From contig ML996709.1 of the NCBI GenBank assembly GCA_010356995.1, positions 76,606-140,605 of the forward strand: DNA of 64,000 bases, written 5' to 3'. The DNA comes from Trichodelitschia bisporula. Lineage: Eukaryota > Ascomycota > Dothideomycetes > Phaeotrichales > Phaeotrichaceae. Shown in pieces: positions 20,225 through 30,393 of this stretch. The notes under the pieces were generated by a model. It was not told where the DNA came from, did not search any database, and was given only the letters and a program-made list of their open reading frames with translations. The translations under genes were made by a program, and so were the position numbers. How positions within the stretch are numbered: position 1 is the stretch's first letter; every line of letters starts with the position of its first letter.

Positions 20225-22650
20225 ATGGCTCATCATCCCACAGAGCGTACCCATCTGCTCTATCCTCGCCTCCATGCCGATGATGACGCCCGCTCGTTGC
20301 GCTCCGCAATCTCCAAGGAGGAAGGTGCACTCGCGGCAACGGCCGTTGGGGAACGTCTGCCGTACAACGACTACACAACCATCGACTGGCTGCACGACCT
20401 GGTGAGCTACGGCCGTCTGTCGTCATTTGGGACGGGAGGTTAACATTCCAGATCAAAGAGGCATACCGCCGTCGCGCGATCCATGGCGAGCCTGGCATCC
20501 GCGGATCGCTCTTTGCCGCCTTCGATGCCTGCTCTGGATGGATCGCCGTCACCCTCATCGGCGTGCTGATGGCGCTGGTTGCCTGTGCGGTTGACCTCGC
20601 TGTGGCTACGGTCTCGGATCTCAAGTTTGGATACTGTTCGCTGAATCCGCTGCTCAGCCGCGAGGCGTGCTGTCGTTCGGCCGGTGCGGAGGATGAGGAT
20701 GGCCAATGCAAAGAGTTTACGCTGTGGTCCACATCCTTCGGCCCTCAGTTCGGTATCTACGTGGCATGGGCGGTGCTGTTTGGCGTTATTTCGTCCTTCA
20801 TTACCATGTTCTCGAAGCGCTCTCTACCCCGATCCGCGCCGGGCCATGGCGACAAGCACCACGACAACCCCAAGTTCAACCTGCCAGTGAGCTCCACTCA
20901 GACTGGCAAGTCGATGTATATGTCTGCTGGCTCTGGAATTCCCGAAATCAAGGTAGGTTTATGTCATTTTCCACTTCTCTGTGGGTTCTGACTTCGTAGA
21001 CCATTCTCGCCGGGTTTGTCATTCCTCACTTCTTGGATCTCCGCGTCCTCTTTCTCAAGGGCATCGGCGCCGTATTCTCCGTTGCTACAGGTATGGCATT
21101 GGGTAAAGAAGGCCCTTTTGTACACATGGCCGCCTGCCTCGGGCATTTTGTTGCGAACCTATTTCCCAAGTACAAAGAGAATGGAAAGCAGTTTCGCGAG
21201 ATTCTTACTGCGGCCTGCGCCTCAGGGCTAAGTGCAGCATTTGGTGCACCGATTGGAGGCGTACTGTTTGCATACGAGGTATGTCACGCATACTGTGTTA
21301 ACATGTCTAACAGCGCAGGAACTGAGCTGCTACTTTCCACGCAAAGTACTATGGCGCACATTCCTCTGCTCCATGGTCGCCGCCATGACACTGCGCGCGC
21401 TCAACCCGCATAAAACCGGCAAACTCGTGCTCTTCGAGACCAACTATGGCACCAGCTACCAGCCGCACCACTATCTCGTGTTCGTCCTCATCGGAATTGC
21501 AGGCGGTCTATGGGGCGGCACCTTCACCAATGCCAACTATCTGTGGGCGCGGTGGTTCCGGAAGCATTCGATAATTCGCAACAACCCCGTCTTTGAGGTC
21601 TTCCTGATCATCCTTGTTACCGCTGCGCTGCAATTTCCGAACCCCGCTACGCGCGCCCCTGGGGATGCCATCATCCGCAATCTACTCGTAGACTGCAAGT
21701 CCATCGGCGATCATCCGTCTTGGGTGTGCGACAGTGAGGCCTCCCCGCACCGCGGCACCTACGTCGCATGGCTCGCGTACGGTACGCTGGTGCAACTCGC
21801 GTCCACAACCATAACCTTCGGGCTCAAGGTCCCCGCCGGCATCATCATTCCGGCGCTAGACGGCGGCGCGCTCTTCGGGCGCTTAATCGGGCAATGGGTC
21901 GCAGGAACGCACATTTCACCAGGAATTTTTGCCATGGTCGGTGCTGCCGCCTTCCTCGCCGGCGTAACGCGCATGACGATCAGCCTCTGCGTGATCATGT
22001 TCGAGCTCACGGGCGAGCTGGAGTACGTGCTCCCGCACATGATTGCCATCCTGTGCGCGAAATGGACCGCCGATTTGCTGAGCAAGGAGAGCATCTACGA
22101 CCTTGCGCAATCAGTCCTGGGACACCCGTTTCTCAATGCTGACGAGGCGATGGAGCTAGTGGAGACGCAGGGTGCGTTTGTTGAACAGCTTATCCCGCCT
22201 GCGGAGACGATGGCTGAGCTCACTATCGCTGTGCCGCCGAGCAATAAAGTCGCGCGACGCGTACTTGAGGAAAAGCTTGGGTTCCTCGAGCGGCGCGGGC
22301 TCATGGATGGAGGTGTGGTGCTTGTGCAGCATGGCGGGGTGCTGCAGGGGTACATGGCGCAGAACGAGCTCGATTATGGGCTCAAGGAGCTTGGAGCTGG
22401 GTTTGGAGCGGATGCTGAGGTGCGGTTACTTGGGTATGCGACGGTGGAGGGCGAGTTCGATCTCAGCGTTTTTGTGGATAGGGCGCCGGTGAGTATTTGC
22501 GCGAAGGCGCCGATGGAGGTGGCGGTGGAGATTTTTACGAAGTTGGGGGTTAGGTATTTGTGTGTTACGGAGGAGGGCACGGGGCGTCTTGTTGGGTTTG
22601 TGATTAAGAAGCGGGTGTTGAGTTATTTGGATTCGTTGAAGCACCATTAG
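20225..22650 (+). CDS. GEF1: CLC-type chloride channel / chloride-proton exchanger
   Basis: Model: exons 20225-20401, 20452-20952, 21000-21278 and 21319-22650, 762 residues, all three introns phase 0 and 40-50 nt long. Membrane core with the family signatures: GSGIPEIK (219-226), GKEGPFVH (261-268) with the gating glutamate E263, GAPIGGVLFAYEELS with a glutamate pair E319/E320 at the position of the proton glutamate of exchangers, and VPAGIIIPALDGGALFGR. The last motif has Ile where most relatives have Phe in GxFxP. Two CBS domains follow (about residues 600-750). Fungal Gef1-type proteins act in Golgi/endosome/vacuole membranes in pH, chloride and copper/iron homeostasis; both glutamates suggest an exchanger. 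Length agrees with yeast Gef1. The gene symbol is by family, not proven orthology. The SDR gene follows in the same direction after about 570 bases. Confidence 0.93.
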
Positions 22651-23223
22651 CTTTTGGGAGGATGGTATGATACCCGCGGTCGTTTGATGGTTAGGTGGTG
22701 GTGAGGATAGGTTTCGGGAGACACTTTGCCACGGCTGCTCCGATCATGCCCGGTACTTGACCTGGCAGCGATAGTTCTTAAGGATCCGTTCATGGGAAAC
22801 GGCTATCTTTTATAGCCTATCGCCGGTACGTTAGGCTACCCTGTCACTTGCCAGTGACGCCTACGAAGTAAGCACCAAGTCTATACCCGCACTTGACACG
22901 CCAATCCATTTTTACCCAGCTTAGTATGCGACTCCATAGGGCTCCACCATCCCTCCATGTTATCTGATCACGAAGCAGCCGATACAGTACCACGAGTACG
23001 TACCGCCCCACCACGGACATGCTCTTCCGCAGCCCGGCGATAATGGTTCGGGGACACTCACCCCCGCCGGGAATAAACCCCGCCAACGCGCTCCCCGCAT
23101 TACCCCGCGTAGTCCCACCAGTGAGTAATTTCGTCATCAGCAAGCATATAAAAGCGGCACATAATCTTTAGCCACACCTCTTCCAAACCCTCAATTCCAC
23201 TCCGCTTCCCGAACACATCAACA
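22651..23223. other. Intergenic region between CLC and SDR genes
   Basis: No gene seen. It presumably holds the CLC 3' end and the SDR promoter. Small palindromic patches (GGCTATCTTTTATAGCC near 22801, CACTTGCCAGTG near 22845) are visible. Confidence 0.4.
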
Positions 23224-24098
23224 ATGGCTCCCCGTCTCGAAAACAAAACTGCCATAATAACGGGTGGCGCCTCCGGCTTCGGCAAGGCCACCGCAATCCG
23301 TTTCGCCGAAGAAGGCGCCGCAGTACTAATCGGCGACCTGAACGCCGACGGGGCGACCGCCGTCGCGAACTCCATCTTGAGTGCAGGCGGCAAGGCCGTC
23401 GCGCTGCGCATGGATGTCACCAGTGCTGAGGACTGGGAGAAGGCGGTGGGAATAGTTATGGAGCGGTGGGGGCGCTTGGATGTTGTGGTTAATAATGCGG
23501 GGACGACGTACCGGAATAAGGTAGGCGGGCCGTGGGGGATTTTTGTGGAGGGTGCTAATGGGATTTGTGTAGCCGACACTCGATGTCACGTCCGAGGAGT
23601 TCACGCGCGTGTTCGAGGTCAATGTGCGCAGCGTATATTTGTCTGTTCGCGCGGCGGTGCCGACGATGCAGAAGAATGGTGGAGGGAGTATCATCAATGT
23701 GAGCAGCATTGGGAGTGTGAGGCCTAGGCCGGGGCTGGTGTGGTACAATGCTAGCAAGGCGGCAGTTACGAATGTACGTCGCTTCTTTTTCCCTACGAGT
23801 ACTCCCCACTCCCCGTCGCTGACATGCACAGGCAACCAAAGGCCTCGCCGCCGAATACGGTCCGCAGAACATCCGGATCAACTCTCTGGCCCCGCTGCTG
23901 TCGGGCACTGGACTGTTCGAGTCGTTTGTCGGCGTACCCGACACACCGGAGAATCGGGAGAAGTTCATTGGAAACGTCCCATTGGGCCGGTTGACGGATC
24001 CGAATGACGTGGCGAATACGGCGCTGTTTTTAGCGAGTGATGAGGGGAAGTTTATCACGGGGGTTAATCTGGAGATTGATGGTGGGAGGGGTGTGTAG
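23224..24098 (+). CDS. Classical short-chain dehydrogenase/reductase
   Basis: Model: exons 23224-23520, 23573-23773 and 23832-24098, 254 residues, both introns phase 0. The cofactor motif TGGASGFG lies at 13-20, D38 at the end of the second strand (IGDLN) suggests NAD(H) preference, NNAG is at 90-93, and the catalytic set is N116, S144, Y157 and K161 (YNASK). The C-terminal region has the usual PLGRLTDP, ANTALFLASDE and TGVNLEIDGGRGV. Size and motifs match the FabG/glucose-dehydrogenase-like classical SDRs. The substrate cannot be told. Start ATG 23224 is preceded by ACA and gives the standard short N-terminus. Confidence 0.92.
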
Positions 24099-24486
24099 AA
24101 TGTTGGGGTTTTGGTGATGGGGTTTCAGGCTGGGGATGTGAGGCTGGTTTGCAGCCTCGTGGAAAGTGTTTGGTACCGCGCGTTGAGTGGCGGTTGGCGG
24201 GTCGGCCCCGATTGTTGGAGCGAGCGCACAATTCATGTCTGAAATCTCTCAAAACTTCTCCTCGCTTTCCTCCTCCGCATGTCTTCAACAGATTCATCAA
24301 GTGCAGAGCAGAAACCATCATCACGTGCAAAGCAGAAACCATAAGCACGTGCTCCATTACTCACCTCGACACACCAAAACGCAAACGGTTGCATTATGCT
24401 GTGCGTCTTGCTCCTCACGCCCAATGGCGTTTGATTATATTCGTAAGGGACCAAAAGTCGGTCACTTCAGCACCCCAGAAAAATCG
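24099..24486. other. Intergenic region
   Basis: No gene seen. AAGCAGAAACCAT is repeated three times around 24300-24345 (CAGAGCAGAAACCATCATCACGTG..., GCAAAGCAGAAACCATAAGCACGTG), a small direct repeat with CACGTG-like cores, close upstream of the tRNA. Confidence 0.4.
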
Positions 24487-24576
24487 GGCTTCGTGGCGCA
24501 ATGGCAGCGCGCTGGTTTTCGGTTCTTGCACTGAGATTACCACCAGAGGTTTAGGGTTCGAATCCCTACGGAGTCG
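24487..24576 (+). tRNA. tRNA-Arg (anticodon TCG) with an 18-nt intron
   Basis: A complete cloverleaf can be drawn: acceptor GGCTTCG with CGGAGTC, D-arm GCGC-AATGGCA-GCGC, anticodon stem CTGGT with ACCAG, T-arm TAGGG-TTCGAAT-CCCTA, discriminator G. The anticodon loop reads TT-TCG-G followed by an intron of about 18 nt (TTCTTGCACTGAGATTAC) directly after position 37, the canonical place. The B box GGTTCGAATCC is perfect. A TTTTT terminator follows at 24590-24594. Confidence 0.85.
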
Positions 24577-24689
24577 ATTCGAGGGTATCTTTTTGCTTTT
24601 GCCGATGAGGCGGTGTGCCCTGTTGCTTTTGCAATGAAACGGGCTGAGTCGGGCAGTACTATTGTTGCCGCTAATGCTGGTGAGGATCA

Positions 24690-24722
24690 GGGTTAGGGTT
24701 CGGGTTAGGGCTCGGGTTAGGG
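24690..24722 (+). repeat. Interstitial telomere-like repeats
   Basis: GGGTTAGGGTTCGGGTTAGGGCTCGGGTTAGGG: three TTAGGG units separated by TTCGGG and CTCGGG variants. The fungal telomere repeat is TTAGGG. It lies 115 bases after the tRNA-Arg gene and just before a satellite, so it is an internal patch, not a chromosome end in this window. Confidence 0.8.
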
Positions 24723-24741
24723 TGTGGATGAGAGCAGCTGA

Positions 24742-25300
24742 ACTACCCGGCTTCTAGCTTCACATGATGATGGCTTGTCACTTGTCACAACCTCCCTTCA
24801 CTACGATCAAGTACGTAGATGGCTCGGTAATGACTGTATTCCTTCTAAAGGATTATGGCAGCGACCTATCGATCATTCAATAAACCACCACAACGACTAG
24901 AACTAGCCAAACTCCATCATCCATATGACTACCCGGCTCTAGGTGCACACGATGATGTCTGGTCACTTTTCACAACCTGACTTCACAACCTGACTTCACA
25001 ACGATCAAGAACATAGATGGTGCGGTAATGACTGTAACCCTTCTCGATGACCACGGCAGCGACCTAACAATTATTCAGTCGGCCCCCACAACGACGACCC
25101 AAACTTCATTATCCATATGACTACCTCATTTCAGCTTCACATGACGACGGCAGGCCACTTTTCCCAACTTTGCTTCACAACAATCTAGAACGTCAATGAT
25201 TCGGTAATGACTGTATTTATTCTCAATGACTACAGCAGCGACCTACCGATTATTCAGTAAGTCTCTGCCACAAAGCGCTCTAAACTCCATTATCCATATG
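24742..25300. repeat. Satellite-like tandem repeat, three units of about 181-192 bp
   Basis: Units start at 24742, 24928 and 25120 with (G)ACTACC(C)G/T, and share GGTAATGACTGTA, GGCAGCGACCTA, ATTATTCAGT or ATCATTCAAT and CCATATG. The second unit carries an internal duplication of ACAACCTGACTTC. The last copy runs into GCGCACAAAGC. No coding sense seen; divergence among units is moderate. Confidence 0.82.
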
Positions 25301-25419
25301 CGCACAAAGCAAGCGCTATGTAGTTTCCACACTACGCCAAGGCAATGCCGCTTAAGACAAAGGAAAAAGAGCACTGACTTACCTCTCGATCTCTTCATCG
25401 ACCAGCGACGAAGGAAAGT

Positions 25420-27165
25420 TTACTTACTGGGACCCGCAAATTTACTCCACCTAGTCACCTTGGAGTAGACACTAGAACTGCTACTGCCAGGGCGCCTGCC
25501 AAATTCCCTCTCGGTAGGCGTGGCAGCCAACTGGCGGCGATAGTCTTGCGCCCACTCCGCAGCACCGGGCTTTCCGAGTTCACTGGGGACATATCCGCGG
25601 GGCTCGGGGCTGTCAGGTGCGAACCTGCACCGGGTCTCGGATGCCGTTGGCCCGGACCCGGTCACTGGCGTCGTGATTTTACTCTCCTTACCTCTTTTGC
25701 TCCTGGGAAGAATATTGCGCAGCGTGGCACTCCCGAGAAGACCTGGCTTCGCTGTCGATGGCCCGGCGTTCTGAGCGCCTTCGGCCCGGCGGTCGTCGCG
25801 GTTCCTCTGAGCGCGGCGAGTATCAACCCGCAACACCGCCTGGCTGACGCGGCTGCGACTAAATGCGCGCTTGAGCGTCTCCTTCACACCGCCTCGGCCC
25901 TCGGTCTCAGTGCGGCGCCCACGCGGGTCGCTAATCTCCGATGTGTCGTCCGCCACACCCTCGACATGAGCACCGGCAAGGGGCACCGTTGCGCGATACT
26001 CATCGATGATATCGTCGATGTCAGCGTAAAGATCCTCATGTTCGCCGCTGCCACGCGCGGAATCCGGCGGCGCCGGCCTCCACCAGCGGTTAGTCTCACT
26101 ATCCGAGTCGTATACCGAAGGACTGTACACCGTCTTCGGCCCGAGGAACTCGCTCGGCGTGACGGTGACCGTGCTCCGCATGCTGCTCACCGACCCAGGC
26201 CGGGACGAGACATGCGTGACGTGCTTCGGCCAGCGCGCACGCGGGTGCTCATACTCACTCGCGGTGGGGGAATCGGCGACGGACACGGACTCGCGGCGGG
26301 GCGACGGGCCGAGGCTGGGGCCGCGCGCTGGCGGGGCCTCGCCTTCGAACACAGAGGGATCGGTGACGATTTCGCCTGTCAGCGGATCAGTAATGGGCTC
26401 AAGCGCCTCGCCGCGTTGCGCACAGATATACTCACCAAGGACATTGCGCAGCTGCGTCGCAAGCGTGGCGGCTTGCATGCGCAACGCTGTGGCCTGCGCT
26501 TCGGGGAAGTTGCTGAATAGCGCGTCGACGTATGCTTGACGCCGGCCCGAGCGGGGAGCCCGGGCGGACATGCCGGCGGCGAGGGGGACGATGATGGCGG
26601 GATCGGAGCCGATGCGCGCGAGGATGCAGGCGGCGCATTTGTCCGTCTGGAAGGCCCATTTTGGTTTGGGGGCTTCGCCGAGGAAATTCTTGTATCTGCC
26701 GTCGTGCCACCACATGGAACAGCATTGACGCAGTTCGACGAAGGCACGACGGATGCTTTCCGCGAGGAGGTTCTTGGACGCCAGGGCGTGGACCATCGCG
26801 GGAATGTTGGTGTCGATTTCGCTGCGGATGGCGTAGCAGATGCAGCAGACGATGGTGCGGTTGAGCTTCTGGTGCAGCGGGCAGAACTCGCGGTAGTGGG
26901 CGCGGGTGTCGGGGTCGATCACCTTGTTGGCCATCTTGCTGATCGTGCTTACGTGTTCGCGCAGACACTCGGGCAGGTCGCGGATATCGCTTTTCACGGA
27001 GTCGGCGTACGCATCCCATTCTGAAGAGCCGACAACTGAAGGTGGTGGCTGGTGGGATAGCACCTTGGCCAGCAGCGGCATGCCCCCCCACGGGAGTGCG
27101 GATCGTTTAACCATCTTGCTGGGGAGAGCGGGACTGTATAGACCTCGAACTGCGGCAGATGTCAT
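25420..27165 (-). CDS. Conserved fungal protein of unknown function, 581 aa
   Basis: A long single frame on the minus strand. The frame is open further upstream (to 27333), but the first 56 residues look unlike the rest; I prefer the ATG at 27165 (MTSAAVRGLYS). The N-terminal half (about residues 25-260) is ordered and has several cysteines in pairs: CPLHQ, then CCICYAIR, then QCCSMWW, then CAACILARIGSDP; this could be a zinc-binding fold. The C-terminal half is low-complexity, rich in R, S, P, E and D, with acidic DLYADIDDIIDEY and a basic RAFSRSR, ending in SKVTRWSKFAGPSK. It resembles uncharacterised Pezizomycotina proteins containing the CxxCILARIGSD string. Function not known. Confidence 0.7.
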   Translation of the reverse strand: MTSAAVRGLYSPALPSKMVKRSALPWGGMPLLAKVLSHQPPPSVVGSSEWDAYADSVKSDIRDLPECLREHVSTISKMANKVIDPDTRAHYREFCPLHQKLNRTIVCCICYAIRSEIDTNIPAMVHALASKNLLAESIRRAFVELRQCCSMWWHDGRYKNFLGEAPKPKWAFQTDKCAACILARIGSDPAIIVPLAAGMSARAPRSGRRQAYVDALFSNFPEAQATALRMQAATLATQLRNVLGEYICAQRGEALEPITDPLTGEIVTDPSVFEGEAPPARGPSLGPSPRRESVSVADSPTASEYEHPRARWPKHVTHVSSRPGSVSSMRSTVTVTPSEFLGPKTVYSPSVYDSDSETNRWWRPAPPDSARGSGEHEDLYADIDDIIDEYRATVPLAGAHVEGVADDTSEISDPRGRRTETEGRGGVKETLKRAFSRSRVSQAVLRVDTRRAQRNRDDRRAEGAQNAGPSTAKPGLLGSATLRNILPRSKRGKESKITTPVTGSGPTASETRCRFAPDSPEPRGYVPSELGKPGAAEWAQDYRRQLAATPTEREFGRRPGSSSSSVYSKVTRWSKFAGPSK

Positions 27166-28051
27166 ACGCTGAGAACCTAGACTGTAAGTGTGATTTGAGA
27201 ATACCAGATTCTCAAAAAGGTCGTTGAGGTTCGAGGTGTGTCCGAGATTTGGATGCGGGAGGAAGCGTGGGTTGATAAATGCGCCATCTTGATCAAATAG
27301 TGAGTTTATTAGTGATAAAGGGTGGAGGAACAACGGGCTTTGTGGATGATGCTGGACGAATGGAGAGTGATCCGTGAAAGCGGAGATAGTGAGGGAAATC
27401 GACGGTTAGTGAGGGATATGGATTGAGAGAGAGACATCGTAAGTCAGTGAGGATCGCTGAAGTTGCGAGCAGACTTCAATGGGAGTGAAGTGTGTGAGAA
27501 GATTGAGGTATCGTGGATGTCTCTGCGCAGGAAGCTGTTCGTGAGATGCAAGAAAGCACTTGAGCAAAATTGACAATGAAAATTGCACTGGCCCGAGTGA
27601 CAAGTCATGCCACAATGAACGACGAGCCCATGGAAAGCTCAACAAACTTCATTCAATTAGAGGTCGGCGCCTGGACGACTTCATCCATCTTGCGGATATA
27701 TGCTTCGGTCCCCATGATACCGGAGAGAACCCTGAGCAGGAGTGTTCAAAACCCACGCCCTGACCTTTGCAAAGGGACTTTCAATAGCGAGGGGCGGGGA
27801 GAAGGGTTGAACGACGCAGTAGTTCCGTATCTACAGCCTCCAGTCGTCTAAGCAGTCTGCGATCCGACGTTCGCCATGACTTCACTGGCCTCTGATTAGC
27901 TTGTTTGCAAAACCATCTGAGTGGGATGAGGGCTTCTCTAATTCGACCATCTCGCTTGGATTGACATCGTGAGTGACTTTGCGCCCATCAGAAATGCAGT
28001 AAACAGACCACTGTGGAGCACGACGTTCGGATCATAGGCCGGGTACCTCAA
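27166..28051. other. Intergenic region
   Basis: The part up to 27333 may be leader or an N-terminal extension of the preceding minus-strand gene. The remainder has no recognisable gene. Confidence 0.4.
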
Positions 28052-28282
28052 GATAGCGCGCAGTAGCAATTCGCTTTGCATCATGGTTGCTGTACTTGAA
28101 GCCCGCCGTTCATGTAGACAAACACTGCCTTGTCCAGGCGCTCCGGCAAGACAAGCGTACAAAAGTTGTCGTAGATAAGCTTCGTGCCGGATCACCCAGA
28201 CAAGGTGGTGTTTGTCTACATGAACAGCGGGCTTCAAGTCACAACAACCATGATGCAAAGCGAATTGCTACTGCGCGCTATC
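28052..28282. repeat. Long inverted repeat (hairpin), 231 bp
   Basis: Left arm from GATAGCGCGCAGTAGCAATT through CTTGAAGCCCGCCGTTCATG and TAGACAAACACTGCCTTGTC; the right arm is its near reverse complement, ending GCGCGCTATC at 28282. Arms are about 95 bp with some 8 differences, mainly transitions plus small indels; the loop is about 40 bp. Two overlapping 105-codon frames across it are products of the symmetry. It has the same size and build as the hairpin at 4138-4379 but no obvious sequence kinship. Confidence 0.82.
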
Positions 28283-28773
28283 CCGAAGCCTGGAAGGAGC
28301 GCCGCCGCACTGGCGACCTGTTGAACGGGGCGCGTGTGCGGGATATCCTCGACGTCGTCCGGCGAGGCAGATACAACTCGAAAATCTGCGTCGGGAAGGG
28401 TTGACTATTCAATGAGGACAGACTAACACTCATGTATGTACTCCCGCCCTTTGTGACCGGAGCGATGTCGTTTCTATCCCCGCTTCGGAGCGAAAAACTC
28501 CTTCGCCAAAACGCTCGAGGCCTTGGCCAAAAAAGTCATAGACTTCACCTTGGCCTGAAGTTGCGCTTTTTAGGGGAATAACTTCTCAAGTAGCCCTAGG
28601 CACAAAGACGTGGCTTGACCCCTGCCGCTTTCTTGATCAACTATTCGCTCGCTCCGCCAGCCAATCCCCTCCTCCCTCGCCCCTCCCCTCTCACCCGCCA
28701 TTTTGCCAAACCTCACGCACAGCGGCCAACCTCACAACCTCCCGTCAACCACTTGCCCACACACATCATCAAC
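28283..28773. other. Intergenic region and eS25 promoter
   Basis: No gene seen. The last 100 bases are pyrimidine-rich (CCCCTCCTCCCTCGCCCCTCC near 28665), as is usual upstream of ribosomal protein genes. Confidence 0.45.
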
Positions 28774-29225
28774 ATGGTACGGCCTCACCACCCCCCCATC
28801 CCCTCACAAAACTAACAGCAACAGGCACCCGCAGCAACCGGAGGCAAGAAGCAGAAGAAGAAGTGGTCCAAGGGCAAGGGTACGTCGCCCACCGTCGCCT
28901 CCAATCTACCGCATCGCAACCCGCTAACACCCACACAGTCAAGGACAAGGCCAACCACGCCGTGATCCTCGACAAGACCACCTCGGAGAAGCTGCAAAAG
29001 GATGTCCAGTCCTACCGCCTGATCACAGTCGCCGTGCTCGTCGATCGTCTCAAGATCAATGGCTCGCTCGCGCGCCAGGCGCTGAAGGATCTCGAGGAGA
29101 AGGGCTTGATCAAGCAGGTCGTGGGCCATGCGCGGATGCGCGTCTACAGTGCGTACTTTCTTTCCTTGCTGATGCGATTCGAGTACTGATCGTTTGCAGC
29201 CCGTGCTGTTGGTGGTGGCGATTAA
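28774..29225 (+). CDS. RPS25: 40S ribosomal protein eS25
   Basis: Model: exons 28774-28776 (only the ATG), 28825-28879, 28939-29148 and 29200-29225, 97 residues. A start codon alone in the first exon is typical of fungal ribosomal protein genes. The protein starts MAPAATGGKKQKKKWSKGK and continues KANHAVILDKTTSEKL, SYRLITVAVLVDRLKI, NGSLARQALKDLEEKG and TRAVGGGD, which is the complete eS25 pattern: a basic tail and a winged-helix. It belongs to the small ribosomal subunit near the mRNA exit/E site. Introns have branch CTAAC and acceptors ACAG, ACAG and GCAG. It converges with the MAPR-like gene at 29555. Confidence 0.97.
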
Positions 29226-29554
29226 GCGTGTTCGGTTGGCGGGTGCGTGTGATGGACTGAACTGATTGGGCTTGTGTGCACACCGGGCATCGGAGTCATG
29301 GTTGTGTGATTTAGTTGTTCGCGAAAAATCAGCAGCCCTCGTGCGCGCCTCAAATCCATTGCTTGCGGCTGTGTGGTGATCGGTTCCATGGTGCCTGTCT
29401 ACAAGATCAAACACCTTCGTGTGTGCCTCAGATCCATTGCGTCTATCTATAAGACCACACGCCCTTTTACACGCCTTAGATCTATTGCTCGCGATTGTGG
29501 GATGATCCGCTCAATTGCGCCTATCTACAAGATATCACACTCAAAACATGTCAC
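29226..29554. other. Short region between convergent genes
   Basis: Holds the 3' ends of two convergent genes. A phrase 'CTACAAGATCA/ATATCACAC ... GC(A/G)CCT' recurs three times at 29390-29545 (TGTCTACAAGATCAAACACC, TCTATCTATAAGACCACACG, CCTATCTACAAGATATCACA), an imperfect tandem repeat of about 66 bp. Confidence 0.5.
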
Positions 29555-30393
29555 CTACTTCCCCCCCTTCTTCTTCTCCCTCTTCGGCCGCGAATCCTCA
29601 GCAGCCTTGCACATCCTCCGCATCGGCTTATTATCCAGCCACCCCTCCGGCCTCACAATCGTCCCCACCCAAAAATACGGCCGTCCCGTCTCGCCCGAGA
29701 ACACCTTCTCCCAGTGCGCTAACCCCTCAGCGACCTTCTTCCTTGCAACCCTCAACTCCCTCTCCACCCTCACTTTCCTTTCCGCACTCGTCTCGCCCTC
29801 CACCTCGCCTTTAGGCACAAACATCATTTCCACGCCGCGCAGATCGGGGGTAAGGTCCTCGTCAAAACATCCTGTGACAAACGCCCGAGACGCGTCTCTC
29901 CCTGCAAAGAAGTGGTAGCTGCCGTCGGGGCCGTAGGTATTGGCCGAGGCGGACACGTCGTAGATGCTCCCGTTGAGTCCGACGTAGATGGGCTTTGAGG
30001 GGTCGGTGCCATCGTAGAGGGCGAGTTGGGCGGGGGTTAGGCGGACGGGGCCGGACTGTGGGGGAGTGTTAGCGACCGAGCATAAACGCGCTTTATAGGC
30101 CGGCAGCGGAGACAACCTACGAGGTAACTCATCACGGCCGCCGGGCGCAGCCACCACGGCTTAAATCCCCAGGTGATGTCCTCGCCGGTGACGAACCAGC
30201 TCGCGGCACCGTTTAGTACGAGGAGTCCCGCGAGCACGCGGATGATGTCAAGGATTGATAGCCGGTTTGAGGGTTTCTTGTGAGGTGGTTTCGGGGGTGT
30301 GGGTGCGCGGCGCGCGGCGGCTTTGGCCCAGCCTTCGTCTTCGCTGGAGGAGGCGGAGGAGACGGTTGCGGCGAGGGGGCGGCGTTGGGACAT
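29555..30393 (-). CDS. Membrane protein with cytochrome b5-like (MAPR-type) domain
   Basis: Model: exons 30121-30393 and 29555-30055 on the minus strand, 257 residues, one 65-nt phase-0 intron (donor GTAGGT, branch GCTAAC, acceptor CACAG). Residues 1-45 are disordered and basic/proline-rich; one membrane segment lies at about 47-66 (LDIIRVLAGLLVLNGAASWF); residues 95-195 form the cytochrome b5-like heme/steroid-binding domain: RLTPAQLALYDGTD, YVGLNGSIYDVS, NTYGPDGSYHFFAGRDASRAF. The Tyr in TYGPDGSY is where membrane-associated progesterone receptor (MAPR) proteins bind heme. The tail (KREKKKGGK) is basic. Family members sit in the ER and can assist cytochrome P450 enzymes; that role is inferred. 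It is longer than yeast Dap1. Confidence 0.86.

Noticed and set aside
25546-26520. A 324-codon plus-strand frame
   Set aside because: It is antisense to the 581-residue minus-strand gene, which has ordered cysteine motifs; the plus frame is arginine-rich shadow sequence.
28087-28404. A 105-codon frame and a similar one on the other strand
   Set aside because: Both come from the symmetry of the inverted repeat at 28052-28282.
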